Source: Dehalobacterium formicoaceticum
Lineage (GTDB): Bacteria; Bacillota; Dehalobacteriia; Dehalobacteriales; Dehalobacteriaceae
Reading direction: 5' to 3'
DNA: 64,000 nt
Assembly: GCF_002224645.1 (NCBI RefSeq)
Contig: NZ_CP022121.1
Location: 186,001 to 250,000, forward strand
In this document: positions 1 to 8,992 of the stretch, piece by piece
Layout: every line of letters starts with the position of its first letter
How positions within the stretch are numbered: the first letter of the stretch is position 1
Made by a program: the position numbers and the translations under genes
The notes under the pieces: model-generated
The model's input: the letters and a program-made list of their open reading frames with translations, nothing else
The model's database searches: none
Told to the model about the DNA's origin: nothing

Positions 1-149
1 TCAGCACCCCAAAATTCTGCCAATTTCTGAGCAGTTTCTGCCACCCCTAAGGCATGACGATAACGAGGAGTGGATAACTTTTCTTTAATCACCCTCTGAT
101 ATGCCATATGTGTCTTATCTGCCCTATCTGTCATAAATTTTTGCCCCAT
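1..149 (-). CDS. yqeK: YqeK-like HD-domain phosphohydrolase, N-terminal part (cut by window edge)
   Basis: Only the first ~49 residues are inside the window; the gene runs off the left edge. The reading frame opens with an ATG at 149 (reverse strand) behind a purine-rich stretch and contains a 'TPRYRHALGVAETA' segment, the start of the HD-domain fold of YqeK proteins. YqeK enzymes are known to hydrolyse symmetrical diadenosine tetraphosphate. Position supports the call: in Firmicutes yqeK follows nadD, and nadD lies just upstream here with only a small RRM gene between. In-frame ATGs at 134 and 107 are alternative starts. The catalytic HD residues lie outside the window, so activity cannot be judged. 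Confidence 0.72.
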   Translation of the reverse strand, partial: MGQKFMTDRADKTHMAYQRVIKEKLSTPRYRHALGVAETAQKLAEFWGA

Positions 150-226
150 CCTGTTATTTCCCTTTATTAAATACCCTATCAACTAATTCCATATTAACCC
201 GGATTTTTCCTCCCAAAAGATAAGTA

Positions 227-257
227 AACCTCCTTTTTTCTTTTACTAAAGGAGGTT
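227..257. other. 10-bp inverted repeat downstream of the RRM gene
   Basis: AACCTCCTTT (227-236) pairs perfectly with AAAGGAGGTT (248-257) around an 11-nt loop. A T-run follows only on the plus strand (263-268), whereas the flanking genes are on the minus strand, so it is not a textbook terminator for them. It may be an mRNA-stabilising or processing hairpin between the RRM gene and yqeK, and it abuts the first copy of the dispersed palindromic repeat. Confidence 0.4.
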
Positions 258-267
258 AAGAATTTTT

Positions 268-301
268 TATACTTTCAAAAAGTATAAATTAAAAAGGTTG
301 A
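268..301. repeat. Dispersed palindromic repeat, copy A
   Basis: TATACTTT (268-275) and AAAGTATA (279-286) form a hairpin, followed by an A/T spacer and AAGGTTGA (294-301). The same arrangement, hairpin then AAGGTTGA, recurs at 45837-45871 and 56658-56693. The element is intergenic, between the RRM gene and yqeK. Confidence 0.6.
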
Positions 302-319
302 TGCCAAGAACTCTGTTGA

Positions 320-565
320 TCATTCTCGGGGTTTTGCCTCACTCACAGTAAGAACTCGTCCGGAAAACTCCCGTCCGTTCATCGCTTCAATCATTTTCTC
401 TACATCTTCATCATTGACCTCAACAAAACCAAAGCCCTTGCTGCGCCCGGTTTCCCGATCCGTAATAATTCGACTGTTCATAACCTCACCATGTGCGCCA
501 AAGGCTGTTGTTAATTCTTCTGATTTAGTCGACCAGGGCAAATTCCCTACATATAGTGTCCGCAT
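320..565 (-). CDS. Small single-domain RRM RNA-binding protein
   Basis: An 81-aa protein that is essentially one RNA recognition motif. RNP2 (LYVGNL) is at residues 4-9 and RNP1 (KGFGFVEV) at 43-50; both aromatic RNP1 positions are present, so single-stranded RNA binding is expected. Stand-alone RRM proteins occur in cyanobacteria and in scattered other bacteria, where roles in cold response or mRNA handling have been proposed; the target here is unknown. The start has a good ribosome site (GAGGTG). The gene sits between nadD (34 nt away) and yqeK, which are normally adjacent, so it appears to be an insertion into a conserved housekeeping operon and may be co-transcribed with it. Confidence 0.88.
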   Translation of the reverse strand: MRTLYVGNLPWSTKSEELTTAFGAHGEVMNSRIITDRETGRSKGFGFVEVNDEDVEKMIEAMNGREFSGRVLTVSEAKPRE

Positions 566-598
566 TATTCTTCACCTCACAAGTAACATTTATAACTA

Positions 599-1222
599 TT
601 ATTTACCCGGAGATGAAGAATATACTTCCCGATATAAATCATGTTGATAAATATAATTCTCCACCGGTTCCGGCAACAAATATTTAATAGGACGGTGTTC
701 GGCCACCCGCCTGCGAATATCCGAGGAGGAAATCGCCAATGCAGGAACTTCCATAAAAATTATCTTCCGGATGAATTTATCCGGCAGTTGGTGCAGATCA
801 TCTAAATGGAATCCTGGTCTGGTTGCCGCAATAAACTGACAATATTCCATCAACTTATCTACATTCTTCCATGTAATAATTTCTAAAATTGCATCGGCAC
901 CGGTAATGAAATAGAGCTCCGCATCCGAACCATATTGTTCCACAAATTGGGACATGGTATCAATGGCATAAGAATATCCCGGCCGATCCAATTCCACTCG
1001 GGAAATTTGAAAATAAGGATTGCTTTTCACTGCCAATTCAGTCATGTTATATCGATGTTCCGCCGCCGTGATTTGCCGTTCTTTTTTATGAGGCGGACGT
1101 CCCGAGGGAACAAAGATAACCTTGTCCAGTTTGTACCCGTAGCGGGCAGCCTCTGCAGTTACCAAATGACCGTAATGGATAGGGTCAAAGGTACCTCCCA
1201 TAATACCGATTGCTTTATTCAT
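599..1222 (-). CDS. nadD: Nicotinate-nucleotide adenylyltransferase
   Basis: A 207-aa enzyme that adenylates nicotinate mononucleotide to nicotinate adenine dinucleotide, the penultimate step of NAD synthesis in the cytoplasm. The nucleotidyltransferase signature [11 protein letters not shown] is at residues 9-19 and the second conserved motif, ISSSDIRRR, at about 164-172; length matches the family. The ATG has a GGCGGAG ribosome site. The order obgE-yhbY-nadD-yqeK is the common Firmicute arrangement. No frameshift or missing motif is seen. Confidence 0.97.
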   Translation of the reverse strand: MNKAIGIMGGTFDPIHYGHLVTAEAARYGYKLDKVIFVPSGRPPHKKERQITAAEHRYNMTELAVKSNPYFQISRVELDRPGYSYAIDTMSQFVEQYGSDAELYFITGADAILEIITWKNVDKLMEYCQFIAATRPGFHLDDLHQLPDKFIRKIIFMEVPALAISSSDIRRRVAEHRPIKYLLPEPVENYIYQHDLYREVYSSSPGK

Positions 1223-1290
1223 AGCTCCGCCTTATTCCCGATTTTGTCATCACGATAACAAAATCCTTGTTTTAAATAAAGAATGAATAC

Positions 1291-1581
1291 TCAAGGCAGT
1301 TCAATTTGAGGCTTCTTTTCCGACCTGCGAAAAAGAAGGATATTCCTCCCAATAACCTGAACCAATTCGGCATTGATGGCGGAAACGATTTCATTCCCTG
1401 CTTCTCTGGGATCCTCATCGCTGTTGGACAGCACCTTAACCTTAATCAGTTCCCGGGCTTCCAAAGCATCACTCAGTTGTTTGATCAGGTTTTCGTTTAA
1501 ACCACCCTTACCGATTTGAAAAATAGGATCAATCCCTGTGCCTAAAGCACGTAAATACCTGCGTTGTTTTCCAGTCAGCAT
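1291..1581 (-). CDS. yhbY: YhbY/CRM-domain ribosome-associated RNA-binding protein
   Basis: A 96-aa protein matching the single CRM (CRS1-YhbY) domain. It opens with 'LTGKQRRYLRALG' and carries the conserved 'QIGKGGLNENLI' GxxG-type RNA-binding loop around residue 25. Bacterial YhbY associates with pre-50S ribosomal particles and is thought to act in ribosome assembly. It lies between obgE, another 50S assembly factor, and nadD. The ATG at 1581 has no close Shine-Dalgarno; the nearest GGGGGAGGTG is about 25 nt upstream, so translation may depend on coupling or be weak. Confidence 0.93.
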   Translation of the reverse strand: MLTGKQRRYLRALGTGIDPIFQIGKGGLNENLIKQLSDALEARELIKVKVLSNSDEDPREAGNEIVSAINAELVQVIGRNILLFRRSEKKPQIELP

Positions 1582-1741
1582 AGTTTACCGACACTTAGCC
1601 GGAACCACACCTCCCCCTCACATTAATTTAGGCTATTATATCACATTTTTCTTATTTACCCAATCATTTAATATCTTTCTCCGATCCTTTCAACCTTACG
1701 TCCGGATGTTCAAAAAGCAGGTCTGAAAAGACCTGCCATAA

Positions 1742-3037
<1,296 letters not shown>

Positions 3038-3069
3038 TTATTTTATCTTTATTGTTAAACCTATGTTCC

Positions 3070-3642
3070 TTAATTATTCTTGGCAATATAAACAGTTAAC
3101 CTGGTCTCATGCTCGGATTTTTCGACTTGACAGCTATTACCGCTCAACCATGCTTGTTCCCGTTGATTTTGCCATTCCCAAGCCACGGACTCCAAGGATA
3201 CATCCGGGGAGCAGGTAATCACCCAAATGATATGATGATCGTTTTCCTGAAAGGCGATCTCCACCTGGCGCTCATATCCTGTGGAATTCAAATCAAGAAA
3301 CTCCAGGATCTGATCCATGATGATCATTAGTTTATTTATGACACTTTCCTGATACTCTTGAAGTGAAGTCAAACTTTGTTCCATATGAAAGGATAGCTTG
3401 ATGTCAAAATGTTTGCTCTTTTGCGTCGCCAAGAGTAGTGCCACAACCAAAAATGGATTTTCTAATCTTGTTAATGCGCTGATTTCCTGCATCTCCTGAT
3501 GGACCTGTTTAATATAGGCGATGGCACTCTCTTCTTTATTTATTTGCAAATAACCCAGGACAATCTGTAAATGATTTAAAAAGTCGTGCCTTTCTTCTCG
3601 AAAGAGACCCACCATTCCATTGCATAGCGAATATTGATCCAT
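3070..3642 (-). CDS. Spo0B-like sensor/phosphotransferase
   Basis: A 190-aa protein whose N-terminal helical hairpin carries a histidine in 'EERHDFLNHLQ', the signature of the Spo0B/SpoOB-alpha dimerisation and phosphotransfer domain, followed by a degenerate ATPase-like C-terminal half without clear N, G1 or G2 boxes. In bacilli Spo0B passes phosphate from Spo0F to Spo0A; in Clostridia, which lack Spo0F, the role is unclear. Placement between rpmA and obgE is exactly that of spo0B in Bacillus. The start at 3642 is chosen because AAAGGGAGG lies about 12 nt upstream; an in-frame ATG at 3684 would add 14 residues encoded largely by a dispersed repeat and is judged artefactual. Confidence 0.75.
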   Translation of the reverse strand: MDQYSLCNGMVGLFREERHDFLNHLQIVLGYLQINKEESAIAYIKQVHQEMQEISALTRLENPFLVVALLLATQKSKHFDIKLSFHMEQSLTSLQEYQESVINKLMIIMDQILEFLDLNSTGYERQVEIAFQENDHHIIWVITCSPDVSLESVAWEWQNQREQAWLSGNSCQVEKSEHETRLTVYIAKNN

Positions 3643-3660
3643 AAGCCCATGGCGCCTCCC

Positions 3661-3711
3661 TTTATCAAATTCCAAGACTCCCACTTCTATAAGTGGGAGC
3701 TCCTATTTTCA
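3661..3711. repeat. Dispersed hairpin repeat, copy F
   Basis: The 20 bases at 3661-3680, beginning TTTATCAAATTCC, are identical to 56613-56632. A hairpin follows: ACTCCCACTT (3677-3686) against AAGTGGGAG (3691-3699). It ends at the ribosome binding site of the spo0B-like gene, and its in-frame reading generates a spurious N-terminal extension of that protein. Confidence 0.65.
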
Positions 3712-3796
3712 CTCCCTTTTTTAAGCACTAAAAAGGTTCTACTCACCCGCTCACCGCAAGTGTTCAGCCAACTCCTAAGGTTTTCACCTATTTAAA

Positions 3797-3826
3797 AAAG
3801 GTTGTTGATATGTATCAACAACCTTT
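3797..3826 (-). terminator. Rho-independent terminator of rplU-rpmA
   Basis: A perfect 14-bp stem (AAAGGTTGTTGATA against its complement) with a 2-nt central gap, followed on the minus strand by TTTTTT. It lies about 20 nt downstream of the rpmA stop. Confidence 0.9.
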
Positions 3827-3847
3827 CAGTAAACAATTATAAGTTAA

Positions 3848-4114
3848 TTAGATAGCAGCAGTTTCGCCATAAACACTAACTTGTTTTTTCGTTTGACTTT
3901 TCCGCTCAAACTTCACATACCCGTCCATCTTAGCAAATAAGGTATCATCCTTACCCAAGCCAACATTGACCCCTGGGTGGAATTTGGTACCCCTTTGGCG
4001 AACGATAATGCTGCCTGCGGTAACAAACTGCCCGTCTGAACGTTTTAAGCCCAAACGCTGCGCTGCACTGTCACGACCATTCCTTGAACTACCTCCGGCC
4101 TTCTTATGTGCCAT
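3848..4114 (-). CDS. rpmA: 50S ribosomal protein L27, without the usual Firmicute N-terminal extension
   Basis: An 88-aa L27. The mature-type N-terminus [16 protein letters not shown] begins directly at the ATG, with a GGAGGTGGG ribosome site. Most Bacilli and many Clostridia make L27 with a short leader cleaved by the cysteine protease Prp (YsxB), whose gene normally lies between rplU and rpmA. Here no leader is encoded and rplU and rpmA are only 14 nt apart, with no room for prp. The L27 N-terminus reaches the peptidyl-transferase centre, so an uncleaved mature form is consistent with the missing protease. Confidence 0.97.
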   Translation of the reverse strand: MAHKKAGGSSRNGRDSAAQRLGLKRSDGQFVTAGSIIVRQRGTKFHPGVNVGLGKDDTLFAKMDGYVKFERKSQTKKQVSVYGETAAI

Positions 4115-4128
4115 TAGATCCCACCTCC

Positions 4129-4440
4129 TTAAGCTTCAATTTTTTCAACTAATAGTTTTGTGAAGGGCTGACGATGGCCCTGTTTTTTTCGAATATTTTT
4201 CTTTGGTTTGTATTTAAAGACAATGACTTTTTTACCTTTGCCCTGTCCCAATACCTTGAAAATAACTTTGGCTCCGTTTACTGTCGGAGAGCCCACGGTT
4301 AGAGCACCGTCCTTACTTACAGCTAAAACCTTATCGATTTCTACAGTTTGTTCTTCTTCCACAGGAAGTTTTTCCACCCTGACTACATCGCCTTCGGCTA
4401 CCTTATACTGTTTGCCGCCGGTTTCAATGATTGCGTACAT
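4129..4440 (-). CDS. rplU: 50S ribosomal protein L21
   Basis: A 103-aa L21, typical family length, with the conserved opening [14 protein letters not shown] and the C-terminal '[15 protein letters not shown]' RNA-binding segment. An upstream in-frame ATG at 4491 would add 17 residues, but GAGGAGGTGCAAG sits immediately before 4440 and the extra stretch belongs to the structured L21 leader RNA, so 4440 is the start. Transcribed with rpmA and ended by the terminator at 3797-3826. Confidence 0.97.
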   Translation of the reverse strand: MYAIIETGGKQYKVAEGDVVRVEKLPVEEEQTVEIDKVLAVSKDGALTVGSPTVNGAKVIFKVLGQGKGKKVIVFKYKPKKNIRKKQGHRQPFTKLLVEKIEA

Positions 4441-4535
4441 CTTGCACCTCCTCACGTCAAATACTCGCCCCATTTCGGTGGTCTCAGACACTTATACCTC
4501 ACAGATGCGGTTTCAAAACGTAACAGAATGATTTT
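4441..4535 (-). promoter_or_regulatory. L21 leader (ribosomal protein autoregulatory RNA)
   Basis: The untranslated stretch upstream of rplU reads, on the minus strand, GTTTTGAAACCGCATC, then TGAGGTATAAGTGTC, GAGACCACCGAAATGG and GCGAGTATTTGACG. This order of segments matches what I know of the Firmicute L21 leader family, which precedes rplU. The leader is thought to bind ribosomal protein L21 for feedback control. The call rests on recalled consensus rather than a covariance search. Confidence 0.7.
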
Positions 4536-4555
4536 AGCATAACCCCCCATTGATG

Positions 4556-6247
4556 TCAAGGTGCGGAAACAATAAAAGCATTGGCAAAAGTCCGGTGAAT
4601 TTTTGATATTTCCACCAAAACCTCCTGCCCCAACAAAGCGCCACCTTCTTCAATATCAATCACGAAGCCTTCAATCCGGGCAATTCCGTCTCCCTGATGA
4701 CCGGCATGGGGTTCTTCCACCTTTAAAAAGAGCCTTTGACCTACTTGGACCGGGATCACTTTCTTTGCAGCCTCATCCGGATCATAGGCAGGCCGGATCA
4801 TGGTTTCTTCCATGCGCATGCCCGGTACACCTTTAATCACAACGGATTTCCCCGCCCGTTGCTCTAAAATTTTCAGATTATGGCCTCCGGTGCCAATGAG
4901 ACATGCGGCCACAGAGGGATTCGCCTCCACCAATATGGCCGGAGCTCCGCTATTTTCACACAAAGCAATAATCTCCCTTTTTGCGTCCAGGGAGACGCTT
5001 TCTTCCGAAAGCACCTTTCCTTTGCCTTCACAAAAAGGGCAATCCTTCTGCAAAACATGGATCAAACCTTGTCCCGACTTTTTGCGTGTCATTTCCAACA
5101 GGCCCAATTGGGTAAAACCTAAAATATTGGTTTTTGTTTTATCCTTTTTTATCTCATTTTCCAAGGCCTCAATCACCAATGCCTTATGCTGGGGAATTTC
5201 CATATCAATAAAGTCAATTATTATAATTCCGCCAATATTTCTTACCCGCAGCTGACGCACGATCTCGATGGTAGCTTCCAAATTAGTCTTCAGCACCGTA
5301 TCAGAAAGATTCGTGGTACCAACGTATTTTCCTGTATTCACATCAATGGCGGTTAATGCCTCCATCTGATCCACAACCAAATACCCACCGGATTTTAACC
5401 ATACCTTTCGTTTCATTGCCTTTGCCATTTGAGCAGGAATATCGTAGGTAGAATAAATATCCTTCTCACCTTTGATCATTACCCGATTCTTCATCATCGG
5501 CACAGTTAGGTCCAGAATCTCCAGTATTTTCTCATAATCTTCCTGGGAATTTACTAAGACCCGGTCTACGTCATCTGTCAAAGTGTCCCGTACAATGCGC
5601 TGGAGCAGTTCCAAATCCTTATGAATTAATTGAGGTGCATTGCTTCTCAAAGCTTTATTTTGAATCTTTTCCCATAGATTCACAAGCATGGTCACATCAG
5701 AGTTCAACTCATCCTGGGACATCCCCTCAGCGACGGTACGCACAATTAATCCCATGCCTTCGGGTTTTACCTCTTCGGCCAATGCTTTTAATCGTTTCCT
5801 TTCCCCTTCGGAGACGATACGGCGGGAAATCCCGATATAATCTACAGTAGGCATTAACACCAAATATCGGCCGGGCAAGGTTAAATGAGTTGTCACCCGG
5901 GCACCTTTGGTGCCTACCGGTTCCTTGACAATTTGGACAAGAATCTCCTGTCCGCCCTTCACTACTTCGCCAATGGAATATTGGCTGTGTTTTTCATCCC
6001 CTTCATCATCGCCGTTATGCTGCGGCACGGCATCTTCCACGTAAAGAAAACTATTTTTCTCCAAGCCAATGTCCACAAAGGCTGCCTGCATCCCAGGCAA
6101 GACATTTTCCACTAAACCCTTATAGATATTCCCGGCAATTCTTTGATTATTCGTTCGTTCAATGTAAATCTCTGCCAATTGATGGTCTTCAACCACGGCA
6201 ACGGCGGTTTCTTCCGGCTCAATCTTAATTAATATCTCTTTATACAC
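4556..6247 (-). CDS. rng: Ribonuclease G/E family endoribonuclease
   Basis: About 563 aa. Domains in order: S1-like RNA-binding domain interrupted by an acidic insert (about residues 35-120), RNase H-like and DNase I-like catalytic region with 'AIDVNTGKYVG' and 'IIDFIDM' supplying the metal-binding aspartates, and the zinc-link CPFC motif. It lacks the long C-terminal scaffold of proteobacterial RNase E, so it is RNase G-like; a C-terminal extension of about 90 residues resembles an OB/TRAM-type fold. It should process rRNA and mRNA single-stranded 5' regions. The start is uncertain between GTG codons at 6256 and 6247; spacing from AGGA favours 6247. It follows the DUF2344 gene in the same operon. 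Confidence 0.93.
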   Translation of the reverse strand: MYKEILIKIEPEETAVAVVEDHQLAEIYIERTNNQRIAGNIYKGLVENVLPGMQAAFVDIGLEKNSFLYVEDAVPQHNGDDEGDEKHSQYSIGEVVKGGQEILVQIVKEPVGTKGARVTTHLTLPGRYLVLMPTVDYIGISRRIVSEGERKRLKALAEEVKPEGMGLIVRTVAEGMSQDELNSDVTMLVNLWEKIQNKALRSNAPQLIHKDLELLQRIVRDTLTDDVDRVLVNSQEDYEKILEILDLTVPMMKNRVMIKGEKDIYSTYDIPAQMAKAMKRKVWLKSGGYLVVDQMEALTAIDVNTGKYVGTTNLSDTVLKTNLEATIEIVRQLRVRNIGGIIIIDFIDMEIPQHKALVIEALENEIKKDKTKTNILGFTQLGLLEMTRKKSGQGLIHVLQKDCPFCEGKGKVLSEESVSLDAKREIIALCENSGAPAILVEANPSVAACLIGTGGHNLKILEQRAGKSVVIKGVPGMRMEETMIRPAYDPDEAAKKVIPVQVGQRLFLKVEEPHAGHQGDGIARIEGFVIDIEEGGALLGQEVLVEISKIHRTFANAFIVSAP

Positions 6248-6268
6248 AAGAAACACATCCTACAAAGC

Positions 6269-6958
6269 TTATTTCGTCTGCCAAAGGTCGGTTATTTTCG
6301 CACCGTTTGCACTTCCGATAAACATTTCCACCCTGGTAATATCCAGGATTTCATAATCATCCAGGCCCAAAGCAACCACAACTTCATGAGGTCTGACATT
6401 TCCTAGGTTGCCCATACTTAGATCCATTTCCAATAAAACTCTTTGGGGTGCATCCATGGAGTAAGTCAAACTAAAAATCCCCGGTCTAATATCAAATTCC
6501 TTTCTCTTTTTAGGAGAGATTCTTTCTACTTTGATTTCCGTCCGGGCAAAAAGTTCTGCAATTTTTTTGTCCAGTTCTTCCCCCGTCAGGGCATCTTTCG
6601 TTTGCACCAGCACTTGATAAGAAGCACTATTAATCAACGCCATTAAAGCCCGGGCATCCGAAGGAATTTCCCGGCTCTGTAAAATCTCAATGCCATGAGG
6701 ACACTTTTCCTGCAACCTTCTCTGAAATTCTGAGGGATCCATGGTTTGATCCAATTCTACATCAAAATATTCGCAGGTACTGGCTAACCCCACCGACTTG
6801 GCCGTGGCAAAAGCAATTTGGGGATGAGGATTAAAGCCCTGGGAAAAGGTTACAGGCAACTGAGCCCGTTTCAAGGCACGTTCCATTACTTTTAATAAAT
6901 CCAGATGGGAGAGAAATCTGATCTTCCCTGTGATCGCAAAGCATGATCGAATGCGCAT
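6269..6958 (-). CDS. DUF2344 (TIGR03936 family) protein, partner of the radical SAM gene
   Basis: A 229-aa protein with the family opening 'FAITGKIRFLSHLDLLKVMERALKR' and the 'SQGFNPHPQIAFA' motif. Its function is not established; in many genomes it is adjacent to, or fused with, the TIGR03960 radical SAM protein. The ATG at 6958 overlaps the radical SAM stop (TAATG), giving tight translational coupling, so a joint role is inferred. A longer reading from 7015 would lie inside the upstream gene in another frame and is rejected. RNase G follows, suggesting an RNA-related role, but that is only context. Confidence 0.9.
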   Translation of the reverse strand: MRIRSCFAITGKIRFLSHLDLLKVMERALKRAQLPVTFSQGFNPHPQIAFATAKSVGLASTCEYFDVELDQTMDPSEFQRRLQEKCPHGIEILQSREIPSDARALMALINSASYQVLVQTKDALTGEELDKKIAELFARTEIKVERISPKKRKEFDIRPGIFSLTYSMDAPQRVLLEMDLSMGNLGNVRPHEVVVALGLDDYEILDITRVEMFIGSANGAKITDLWQTK

Positions 6959-8826
6959 TATTTTCTTCCCTCCAGCAGCTCCGGCCAAAGATCCATCTGG
7001 GGGCACACACCGCATCCATGGCAGGGATTTTCCCGGCAGTCCGGAGTGGGTTTTTCTTCAATGGCCTTGTGGTATTCCTTTAAGAGCCAACTTTTGGAGA
7101 CACCGCTGGAAAGATGATCCCAAGGTAAAACCTCATCCTCCCCAAAGTTGCGATTGGCAAAAAAGACAGGATCTAAACCGCAAGCAGTAAAGGCTTCCAT
7201 CCAAAGATGATATTTAAAATGTTCCGACCACCCGTCAAATTTACATCCTGATTGCCAGGCTTGCTCCAAAACATCCCCTAATCTTCGATCACCCCGGGCA
7301 AAGGCTGCTTCCAAAAAACTAACTTCCACATCATGGTAGTTGAAGGTCACATTTTTCATGGAATGAAACTTGTCTTTTAAGTAGTGCTGTTTCTCCCGCA
7401 GTGAATTTGCCCCTTCCTGGCCTGCCCATTGAAAAGGAGTATGGGCTTTGGGTACAAAGGATGAGGCACTGACCGTAATAGAAATAGGCTTCTTGATGCC
7501 CTTAGGCTTGACCCTCCGCCCAAGGCCTAAGATTTTAGCAGCCAAATCCGCAATACCATCTAAATCCTCATAGGTTTCCGTAGGCAACCCGATCATAAAA
7601 TAAAGTTTAATGGAAGTCCATCCCTGGGAAAAAGCTGCGGTCACCGTCTCCAGGATATCCTCTTCTCTAACACCTTTATTGATTACATCTCTAAGGCGCT
7701 GAGAACCTGCTTCCGGCGCAAAGGTCAGGCCGCTTTTTCGTACCTGTTGCACTTTTCGGGCCAGATCCACAGAAAAAGCATCCACCCTGAGAGAAGGTAA
7801 GGAAATGCCAACCTTTTGTTCCTGGAAACGCTTTAATAATTCTTTGATCAAGGGATCAATACAAGTATAATCCAGGGAGCTTAAAGAGGTCAGGGCGATT
7901 TCGTCATACCCGGTACTTTCGATCAGGGTTTCTGCCTGATCCAGCAATTTCTCTACGTCGCGTTCCCGCACCGGACGATAAATTATGCCTGCTTGACAAA
8001 AGCGGCAGCCCCGGGAGCATCCCCGCAGAATTTCCAACATCACCCGATCATGGATGGCTTCAGTATGTGGCACCATGGTCTTTTCGGGGAAGTCCGCTTC
8101 CGAAAAATTAGTGATTACTCTTTTATAGACAATTTCCGGAACATCTGCCTCCAGCACCTTAACCTCCTGAAGAAGCCCATTTTCCAGATAAACCGGCTGA
8201 TAAAACTGGGGAACATAAATGCCCCGAATTTGTGCCGCTTTTTTTAGAAATTGGTACTTATCAAAAGCCCCGTCTTTGCTTTTCTCATCATTTAACAGGT
8301 CCATTATTTCCAGCAGTACTTCTTCTCCTTCGCCCAAAACAAATAAATCGATGAAATCCGCTAAGGGTTCCGGATTGTAGGCACAAGGTCCTCCGGCAAT
8401 AATTAAAGGAAAACGGTGATCCCGCTCTTTTGAGCGAAGAGGAATCCCTGATAAGTCTATCATATTGAGAATATTGGTATAGCTCATTTCATATTGAAGG
8501 GTAAATCCTAAAAGATCAAATTCCTTTAAGGGACGATAAGATTCCCAGCTGAACAAAGGTATCTGCCGGGCGCGCATTAATTCCTCCATATCCACCATCG
8601 GAGCAAAGGAGCGTTCCATTAAGTATTCATCCCGTTGATTTACTACATGGTACAAAATTCGTAATCCCAAATGGGACATCCCGATTTCATATACATCAGG
8701 AAAAAGAAAAGCTGATTTAATCCGGCATTGATCCCAATCCTTTTTAATGATATTCCATTCATCACCAATGTATTGACTGGGCTTGGTGACCTTGGGCAAA
8801 ATATGTTGTGCAATAAATTCCTGCAT
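6958..8826 (-). CDS. TIGR03960-type B12-binding-like radical SAM protein
   Basis: About 622 aa. An N-terminal cobalamin-binding-like Rossmann region (about 1-230, with 'IIAGGPCAYNPEPLADFID') is followed by a radical SAM core whose [4Fe-4S] cysteines are C270, C274 and C277 in 'CSRGCRFC'. The C-terminus has a cysteine-rich tail (CRENPC-HGCGVC) that may bind another cluster. The family's substrate is unknown to me; neighbours (DUF2344, RNase G, L21, L27) suggest RNA or ribosome modification. The start at 8826 is set by GGAGGGAAAA; the ATG at 8874 would read through a dispersed repeat. Confidence 0.93.
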   Translation of the reverse strand: MQEFIAQHILPKVTKPSQYIGDEWNIIKKDWDQCRIKSAFLFPDVYEIGMSHLGLRILYHVVNQRDEYLMERSFAPMVDMEELMRARQIPLFSWESYRPLKEFDLLGFTLQYEMSYTNILNMIDLSGIPLRSKERDHRFPLIIAGGPCAYNPEPLADFIDLFVLGEGEEVLLEIMDLLNDEKSKDGAFDKYQFLKKAAQIRGIYVPQFYQPVYLENGLLQEVKVLEADVPEIVYKRVITNFSEADFPEKTMVPHTEAIHDRVMLEILRGCSRGCRFCQAGIIYRPVRERDVEKLLDQAETLIESTGYDEIALTSLSSLDYTCIDPLIKELLKRFQEQKVGISLPSLRVDAFSVDLARKVQQVRKSGLTFAPEAGSQRLRDVINKGVREEDILETVTAAFSQGWTSIKLYFMIGLPTETYEDLDGIADLAAKILGLGRRVKPKGIKKPISITVSASSFVPKAHTPFQWAGQEGANSLREKQHYLKDKFHSMKNVTFNYHDVEVSFLEAAFARGDRRLGDVLEQAWQSGCKFDGWSEHFKYHLWMEAFTACGLDPVFFANRNFGEDEVLPWDHLSSGVSKSWLLKEYHKAIEEKPTPDCRENPCHGCGVCPQMDLWPELLEGRK

Positions 8827-8850
8827 TTTTCCCTCCGTAATTCTTGTTTC

Positions 8851-8890
8851 TACTTTCAGAAAATATAAGTGCAACTAATACTTCTAAGAA
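8851..8890. repeat. Dispersed palindromic repeat, degenerate copy E
   Basis: TACTTTCAGAAAATATA (8851-8867) resembles the TATACTTTC/GAAAGTATA hairpin of the other copies. It continues as AGTGCAACTAATACTTCT, which matches CGTGCAACTAAGGCTTCT after copy C (near 45880). It lies in the leader of the radical SAM gene. Confidence 0.45.
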
Positions 8891-8992
8891 CACTGATTAT
8901 ATTAATAGTATGACCAGCTTTTATTTGGTTAAGCAATTCTAAAAAGTATATTATACACCATAGGCATTCAACAAATGAAGAAAAATTTCCTG

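Noticed and set aside
4441-4491. 17-residue N-terminal extension of L21
   Set aside because: The frame is open through the L21 leader RNA, but the strong ribosome site and conserved N-terminus place the start at 4440.
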